Positions 55,992-64,000 of a stretch of 64,000 nt of DNA are shown in pieces. The translations under genes were made by a program, and so were the position numbers. Within the stretch, counting starts at the first letter, position 1. Every line of letters begins with the position of its first letter. A model generated the notes under the pieces. It was given only the letters and a program-made list of their open reading frames with translations, did not search any database and had not been told where the DNA came from. This DNA is from Pogonophryne albipinna (taxonomy: Eukaryota; Chordata; Actinopteri; Perciformes; Artedidraconidae): contig CM053250.1 in the NCBI GenBank assembly GCA_028583405.1, positions 41,393,362 through 41,457,361 on the forward strand, in the 5' to 3' direction.

Positions 55992-57624
55992 CACTGAACA
56001 AAAATATAAATGCAACACTTTTGTTTTTGCTCCCATTTTTCATGAGATGAACTCAAAGATCTAAAACATTTTCTATTTACACAAAATAACCATTTCTCTC
56101 AAATATTGTTCACAAATCTGAAAAAATCTGTGATAGTGAGCACTTCTCCTTTGCCGAGATAATCCATCCCACCTCACAGGTGTGGCATATCAAGATGCTG
56201 ATTAGACAGCATGATTATTGCACAGGTGTGCCTTAGGCTGGCCACAATAAAAGGCCACTCTAAAATGTTCAGTTTTATCACACAGCACAATGCCACAGAT
56301 GTCGCAAGTTTTGAGGGAGCGTGCAATTGGCATGCTGACAGCAGGAATGTCCACCAGAGCTGTTGCCCGTGAATTGAATGTTCATTTCTCTACCATAAGC
56401 CGTCTCCAAAGGCGTTTCAGAGAATTTGGCAGTACATCCAACCGGCCTCACAACCGCAGACCACGTGTAACCACACCAGCCCAGGACCTCCACATCCAGC
56501 ATGTTCACCTCCAAGATCGTCTGAGACCAGCCACTCGGACAGCTGCTGCAACAATCGGTTTGCATAACCAAAGAATTTCTGCACAAACTGTCAGAAACCG
56601 TCTCAGGGAAGCTCATCTGCATGCTCGTCGTCCTCATCGGGGTCTCCACCTGACTCCGGTTCGTCGTCGTAACCGACTTGAGTGGGCAAATGCTCACATT
56701 CGATGGCGTCTGGCACGTTGGAGAGGTGTTCTCTTCACGGATGAATCCCGGTTTTCACTGTTCAGGGCAGATGGCAGACAGCGTGTGTGGCGTCGTGTGG
56801 GTGAGCGGTTTTCAATGTCAATGTTGTGAATCGAGTGGCCCATGGTGGTGGTGGGGTTATGGTATGGGCAGGCGTATGTTATGGACGATGAACACAGGTG
56901 CATTTTATTGATGGCATTGTGAATGCACAGAGATACCGTGACGAGATCCTGAGGCCCATTGTTGTGCCATTCATCCACGACCATCACCTCATGTTGTAGC
57001 ATGATAATGCACGGCCCCATGTTGCAAGGATCTGTACACAATTCCTGGAGGCTGAAAACATCCCAGTTCTTGCATGGCCAGCATACTCACCGGACATGTC
57101 ACCCATTGAGCATGTTTGGGATGCTCTGGATCGGCGTATACGACAGCGTGTTCCAGTTCCTGCCAATATCCAGCAACTTGGCACAGCCATTGAAGAGGAG
57201 TGGAGCAACATTCCACAGGCCACAATCAACAACCTGATCAACTCTATGCCAAGGAGATGTGTTGCACTGCGTGAGGCAAATGGTGGTCACACCAGATACT
57301 GACTGGTTTTCGGACCCCCCCAGACCCCCCCAATAAAGCAAAACTGCACGTTTCAGAGTGGCCTTTTATTGTGGCCAGCCTAAGGCACACCTGTGCAATA
57401 ATCATGCTGTCTAATCAGCATCTTGATATGCCACACCTGTGAGGTGGGATGGATTATCTCTGCAAAGGAGAAGTGCTCACTATCACAGATTTTTTCAGAT
57501 TTGTGAACAATATTTGAGATAAATGGTTATTTTGTGTATATAGAAAATGTTTTAGATCTTTGAGTTCATCTCATGAAAAATGGGAGCAAAAACAAAAGTG
57601 TTGCATTTATATTTTTGTTCAGTG
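55992..57624 (+). mobile_element. Tc1/mariner transposon with ~270-bp inverted repeats, full length
   Basis: Ends are cactgaacaaaaatataaat and its reverse complement, flanked by TA on both sides (55990-55991 and 57625-57626). The inverted repeats reach to about 56262 and 57352 and include cacctgtgcaataatcatgc and gtggccttttattgtggcc. The family differs from the 4.8-kb Tc1 element in both ends and transposase. Confidence 0.93.
56290..57302 (+). pseudogene. Tc1 transposase (frameshift and two stops)
   Basis: Starts MPQMSQVLRERAIGMLTAGM. The helix-turn-helix includes STRAVARELNVHFSTISRLQ, and an AT-hook-like NRRPRVTT follows. The first catalytic Asp is in RGVLFTDESRFSLF. A frameshift near 56815 and TGA/TAG codons near 56889 and 56998 break the frame. 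Later parts (HDNARPHVARICTQFLEAEN with the second Asp, YSPDMSPIEHVWDALDRRI with the third acidic residue) remain. The end is RCVALREANGGHTRY. Full family length, about 338 codons. Confidence 0.92.
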
Positions 57625-57626
57625 TA

Positions 57627-58530
57627 TTAGCTTTCTGGATCGCTCAAGTTGGTACTAGTGGTTTTTAAATGTTCTTAGATGTGATAGTACTTGTTTAGAG
57701 TCTGTCTTGTGTCTTGGTTTGGATTGTTAGTCATTATGGATCCCTTGCCTTTTACCTGCAAACCAAATCTACATACGGGTCCAAATATATAACCTGGAAC
57801 AGTACTTGATAGCTTTGTCTGTCTGCTGTTTGGTGCTGGACAGGAAGTGCACATTGGATTTATCAACGGCCTAGAAAAAATAAAATACACTATGGGACAA
57901 GTGTAGGGAAATATTTCTCGAGAAGGCCTTGATAAATTCATTACGTGGGAAAGAATACCCCCTCTCAAACACACACAGCTCATAAGGGCCCCTTCTCCTC
58001 TGTGTTGAGACGTTATGAGCTCATTCCCAGAGTGAGGGCTTGTTTGAACATCATTCAGTTCACACAGACGCCTCGGAGCACGCTGTCCGTTTGGATTCAG
58101 GACCCCGCTGAGCCGTGACTAACCAAATGTTGAATCAGTCAAACAGTGCTGACTGAGGCTCAGATTGAAAGTGAAAAGGAACCAACTGACAAAGTTTGAA
58201 AGGCTTTTATGTCAAACTAAATGTTGTCTCCATGGCTGAGAACTGTACCAAAGAAATGTGGGCCTATTTCAGTCTTTCTGTGCAGAAACTGGTGCTATAG
58301 AGATGTTTCAACTGGAGCTGACACGCATTTAGAGCATTGTACCAATTACAGTATATGAAAGCACTCACTTTACAATTATTCCCAATCCAAACCCCAAAAC
58401 CAAAACAAGTCAATCATCACCCTCTTCTGTGACGGCACTTTGGACACAACATGGACACAAACCCAAGATCGTCACCACACATAGACGCTAAATTACAATT
58501 ATAGCCTTTTTCTCACTCTCTCTCTCTCTC
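57627..58530. other. No gene recognised
   Basis: Unique-looking sequence without domain-bearing frames. Confidence 0.5.
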
Positions 58531-58531
58531 T

Positions 58532-59477
<946 letters not shown>

Positions 59478-59537
59478 GGTGGTTGTTAATGATTTCAACT
59501 CACGTTCACATTTGAGTTGAAATCATTAACAACCACC
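59478..59537. repeat. Perfect 25-bp inverted repeat (hairpin)
   Basis: ggtggttgttaatgatttca (start of the 25-base arm 59478-59502) pairs perfectly with 59513-59537; the loop is 10 bases (cgttcacatt). Confidence 0.92.
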
Positions 59538-60800
59538 ATTAGGATGGCTGACTTCCTATAAAGTGCTCTCATATAAAAGAACAATGTCCTCATAGGAGAA
59601 GAATGTTTTGTTTTTGAGTTCCTATGTGTATATGCCTTTACATGTAACACAAATAATGATCTGTACATGTTCATTTAGTGTCATGTTTAAAAAAAAAAGT
59701 GTTCATGTTAATATGGCACAATGAGGCCAAGAACAGCAACACATGTTGCCCTGCCCTGAATTGACACTGTTAAAATACTTTGAGAATGGATGTTCTGGTC
59801 TTTATCAGTGAATGGAGTTCAGCTTCTATCAGTAGACATGTTGGAACATCATTTCAGACAGACTGTGAAGTTGTGCATGCGTGATCTGATTGCTATCAGC
59901 TGTTTGAGCTCTAGATAATTGAATGTTCCAGGAATTTGTCCTAAAACCCGGAAAAAGGGTTTTACCATTTTACCACTTCTTCTTCACTTGACATCATGCT
60001 TCAAACCTCAAAAAGTGGTGTTAATATGTGGAGATTATGCACGTGTTAATATCATAAATATGCTAATGATCACATTTTCTGCAATATTCCAAATCCAATA
60101 CAAAAATTCCATTGCCTTTTCTTGAGGGGCCCTTGCATTGCTAGCTTGTACGGTCTACAATAATACGTCATCCCTGCACCGCTCTATAAGACAGCCCAGC
60201 AACAGAAGGGTCTCCATGGAGTAAACCGTGTCCATCCTGGTCTTAGAGGGGATTTTCATCATCCCTCTTTGTGCCCGTTGGCCCCCCCGGACCTGCTGCT
60301 CATTATGCTCACCACTGGTTTTTTATGTTGTAAGTAGTGGTTAGGTTTAAAATTCTGCTACTGCTACACTGTGATATTTATACCAGCGGCCCCCACAAGC
60401 CTTCTCTGTGGCTTCATAATGACACAACTCCACTGCAGTGATCTGAGCATAAGAACCCAAAGTTGAGAAACTGTATTGTCTGTGTTGACTACACCAGTAT
60501 TAACCGAATGATTGTCTTTTTGTAAAATCATGTAGAGCACCACTCACTGATCTCAGTTTATTTAGCCTATTTTAAAAATATGAGAGCATTAAAAACTGAA
60601 CTTTGGCTGCTTTCAGAGAAATTGCTTGGTGGTGTCTAATACACATTTTAGGAGCTGGATTTTGAAATGGAGTACCATTGTGCTCATTCCTCGAAAGCTA
60701 TGAGCACAAAGGGAAATCACAGAAATCAGTTCCCACTTAATTATATCCCCATTCCCCGACCTCCAGAAAATGTCATGCAGTCTATTTAAAAGCATTTACC
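59538..60800. other. No gene recognised
   Basis: Short frames only; no domain, RNA gene or repeat end seen. Confidence 0.5.
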
Positions 60801-60806
60801 TCTTAA

Positions 60807-61985
<1,179 letters not shown>

Positions 61986-61989
61986 AATA

Positions 61990-62243
61990 ATGAAATATGG
62001 CAGCCTACACTTCAGACTAAATACCTTGGTATCTGGCTTGATGATTGTCTCACTTTTAAACTTCATGTCAATAACCTGCTTAAAAAGCTGAGGGTTAGGC
62101 TAGGTTTCTTCTACAGGAACAAGTCCTGTTTCTCACTTGAGGCCAGGAAAAGGCTCTGTGACCTTTTGACCTGTGCTGGACTATGGTGATTTGATGTATA
62201 TGAATGCACCTGCCAATTGCCTGGTCAAGTTAGATGCTGCGTA
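61990..62243 (+). mobile_element. Rex1-like LINE fragment (post-RT region)
   Basis: Translation gives QTKYLGIWLDDCLTFKLHVN, then KLRVRLGFFYRNKSCFSLEA. This is the segment after the RT palm in Rex1/Babar-type LINEs. It is interrupted by shifts and ends at the junction with another LINE. Confidence 0.6.
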
Positions 62244-62342
62244 TCACATGCTTGCACCACTGCTTTTTGCAGATGATGTGGTTCTAATGGTTTCATTGGT
62301 CTGCGACCTTCAGCACTCACTGGATCGGTTCGCAACATTTGA

Positions 62343-62526
62343 TTATGTATGTGCAATAGGGAAAGTGCTGTACCTGTATGTTTCTTGTTTGTTTCTTTGC
62401 CATGTGATATGTGATCTCTGTTCTGTATCTATGACTGATTGACCTGAATGTTTTATGTGTATTATCTCGATGCCCAAGACAAATTTCTCCTAAGGGAGAC
62501 AATAAAGCTTGATCTTATCTTCTTAT
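62343..62526 (+). mobile_element. LINE 3' tail inserted in the RTE-like LINE
   Basis: Non-coding segment ending aagggagacaataaagcttg and a (ATCTT)n-type tail (atcttatcttcttatc), typical of a truncated non-LTR insertion. The host LINE frame resumes directly after it at the accgagtgtgaa junction. Confidence 0.65.
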
Positions 62527-62734
62527 CTAACCGAGTGTGAAGCGGCTGGGATGAGGATCAGCACCTCCAAATCTGAGGCCATGGTTCTTAGCAGGAAACC
62601 GATGGACTGTCCACTCCAAGTAGGGAATGAGTCCTTACCCCAAGTGAAGGAGTTCAAGTATCTCGGGGTCTTGTTCTCGAGTGAGGGAACAATGGAGCGT
62701 GAGATGGGTCGGAGCAGCGGGAGCGCTACTGCAG

Positions 62735-63812
62735 TCGCTTTGCTACCACTGGCTCAGATAATGAAAAACAACAAAATAAGTTACCATAGCTATGCAGATG
62801 ACACACATTTACGTAACAATTTCACCAGCAGACTATGCTCCAATTCAAACACTGAGTAAGTGCATTGAACAAATCAATGACTGGATGTGTCAGAACTTTC
62901 TCCAATTAAACAAAGATAAAACTGAGGTAATGGTTTTTGGAGCCAAGGCAGAACGTATAAAAGTTAGCGCTGAGCTTCAGTCTGCAATGTTCAAAACAAC
63001 AGATAAAGCCAGAAATCTAGGTGTAGTCATGGACTCTGACCTGAGTTTCAACAGTCACATTAAAACAGTTACTAAATCAGCCTACTATCACCTAAAGAAT
63101 ATATCTAGGATTAAAAGACTAATGTCACAGCAGGATTTGGAAAAACTTGTCCATGCTTTTATCTTCAGTAGACTCGACTACTGCAATGGTGTCTTCACAG
63201 GTCTCACTAAAAAATCTATTAGAAAGCTGCAGCTGATTCAGAACGCCGCTGCTCGAGTCCTCACTAACACTAAGAAAATGGATCACATCACTCCAGTTCT
63301 GAAGTCTTTACACTGGCTTCCTGTGTGTCAAAGAATAGATTTCAAAATACTGCTGCTGGTTTATAAAGCACTGAATGGTTTAGGCCCAAAATACATTTCT
63401 GACCTCCTGCTAAATTATGAACCATCCAGATCTCTCAGGTCTTCAGAGACTGGTCAGCTTTCTGTCCCCAGAGTCAGAACTAAACATGGAGAAGCAGCGT
63501 TCAGTTATTATGCTCCAAATATCTGGAACAAACTCCCAGAAACCTGCAGGTCCGCTGCAACTCTGACTACTTTTAAATCCAGGCTGAAGACTTTTCTTTT
63601 TGTCGCTGCTTTTAATTGAACTATTCGTATCTTAGAATGCACTGTAACTTTTATCCATGTATTTTTTCTTTTAATGTTTATTTTATTAGCTTTTCTTTTT
63701 AATGACTGATTTTAAATGCCATTTTCTTAATGTCTTTCATTTTTTTTTGTAAAACACTTTGAATTGCCTTGTGTTGAAAAGTGCTATATAAATAAACTTG
63801 CCTTGCCTTGTT
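62735..63812 (+). mobile_element. L2-type LINE copy inserted in the RTE-like LINE
   Basis: Begins near the RT palm (LLPLAQIMKNNKISYHSYAD) with the Y-A-D-D box, then after a frame change the 62792-63619 frame of 275 codons with SKCIEQINDWMCQNFLQLNK, SRLDYCNGVFTGLTKKSIRK and APNIWNKLPETCRSAATLTT. The 3' tail ends aaataaacttgccttgcctt. Protein text is about 96% identical by eye to the 20.3-kb copy. Confidence 0.9.
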
Positions 63813-64000
63813 TTACCGCACCGTTGTGACGAAAAGGGAGCTGAGCCAGAAGGCAAAGCTCTCTGTCTACCGGGCCATTTTCGTTCCTACCCTCACCTAT
63901 GGTCATGAAGGATGGGTCATGACCGAAAGAACGAGATCGCGGATACAAGCGGTCGAGATGGGTTTTCTCCGCAGGGTGGCTGGCGTCTCCCTTAGGGATA

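Larger units (their letters stand above)
62244..64000 (+). mobile_element. Non-LTR retrotransposon (RTE/Rex3-like), split by two other LINE insertions, runs off the window
   Basis: Three collinear pieces: 62244-62342 (LLFADDVVLMVSLVCDLQHS, the RT catalytic box F-A-D-D), 62527-62735 (ECEAAGMRISTSKSEAMVLS, EFKYLGVLFSSEGTMEREMG) and 63814-64000 (LYRTVVTKRELSQKAKLSVY, PTLTYGHEGWVMTERTRSRI, FLRRVAG). The frame is continuous when the two intervening insertions are skipped. The clade name is tentative. Confidence 0.8.

Noticed and set aside
56278..56697. 139-codon minus-strand frame
   Set aside because: Antisense shadow of the second Tc1 transposase.

Overview
This window looks like nuclear DNA from a teleost fish. 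It has long (CA)n/(TG)n microsatellites, intron-split genes, a tRNA-derived SINE, LINE fragments, Tc1/mariner elements, a Ty3/gypsy fragment, a DIRS-type tyrosine-recombinase retrotransposon, and several hAT, Harbinger-like and ISL2EU-like DNA transposons. There is one recognisable host gene. Nearly everything else is transposon sequence, often nested, with no prokaryotic or viral gene organisation.

Layout. 1-14.4 kb: the host gene meak7 (tldc1; TLDc-domain mTOR-associated protein) lies on the minus strand. Seven coding exons with matching splice phases run from 13056 down to 1693; the last ~30 residues fall outside the window or were not found. Its introns hold a SINE, L2-type and other LINE 3' ends, a nearly intact Tc1 element, two long CA/TG arrays and an ~860-bp pure GA/CT tract that abuts the acceptor of exon 4. 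14.4-16.3 kb: an element with short terminal inverted repeats that carries a 45/43-bp minisatellite. 16.7-26.8 kb: two adjacent elements tentatively assigned to ISL2EU. The first carries a broken THAP gene (minus strand). The second carries a SWIM zinc-finger/YqaJ-exonuclease gene (plus strand) that is split by a 2.94-kb P-like element with 463-bp inverted repeats and a 7-bp target duplication. 28.8-32.7 kb: hAT remnants, two LINE 3' ends, a TTAA-flanked MITE and minisatellites. 32.7-36.4 kb: a 5'-truncated Ty3/gypsy element. 43.0-48.8 kb: a DIRS-like retrotransposon with inverted terminal repeats, a gag-like gene, RT, RNase H and a truncated tyrosine recombinase, itself hit by a 782-bp Harbinger-type MITE. 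49.9-50.9 kb: a 30-bp minisatellite of about 33 units. 53.1-55.3 kb: an hAT element with a 6-bp target duplication. 56.0-57.6 kb: a second Tc1 family with ~270-bp inverted repeats. 62.0-64.0 kb: LINEs nested within a LINE.

How the parts relate. Apart from meak7 there is no host gene network to describe. The transposon coding regions are nearly all broken by stops, frameshifts or insertions. The nesting order can often be read directly from reading frames and target-site duplications. Two copies of one L2-type LINE (20.3-21.4 kb minus, 62.7-63.8 kb plus) encode nearly identical proteins, so that family was active recently. All family names come from motif recognition by eye; no database search was possible.
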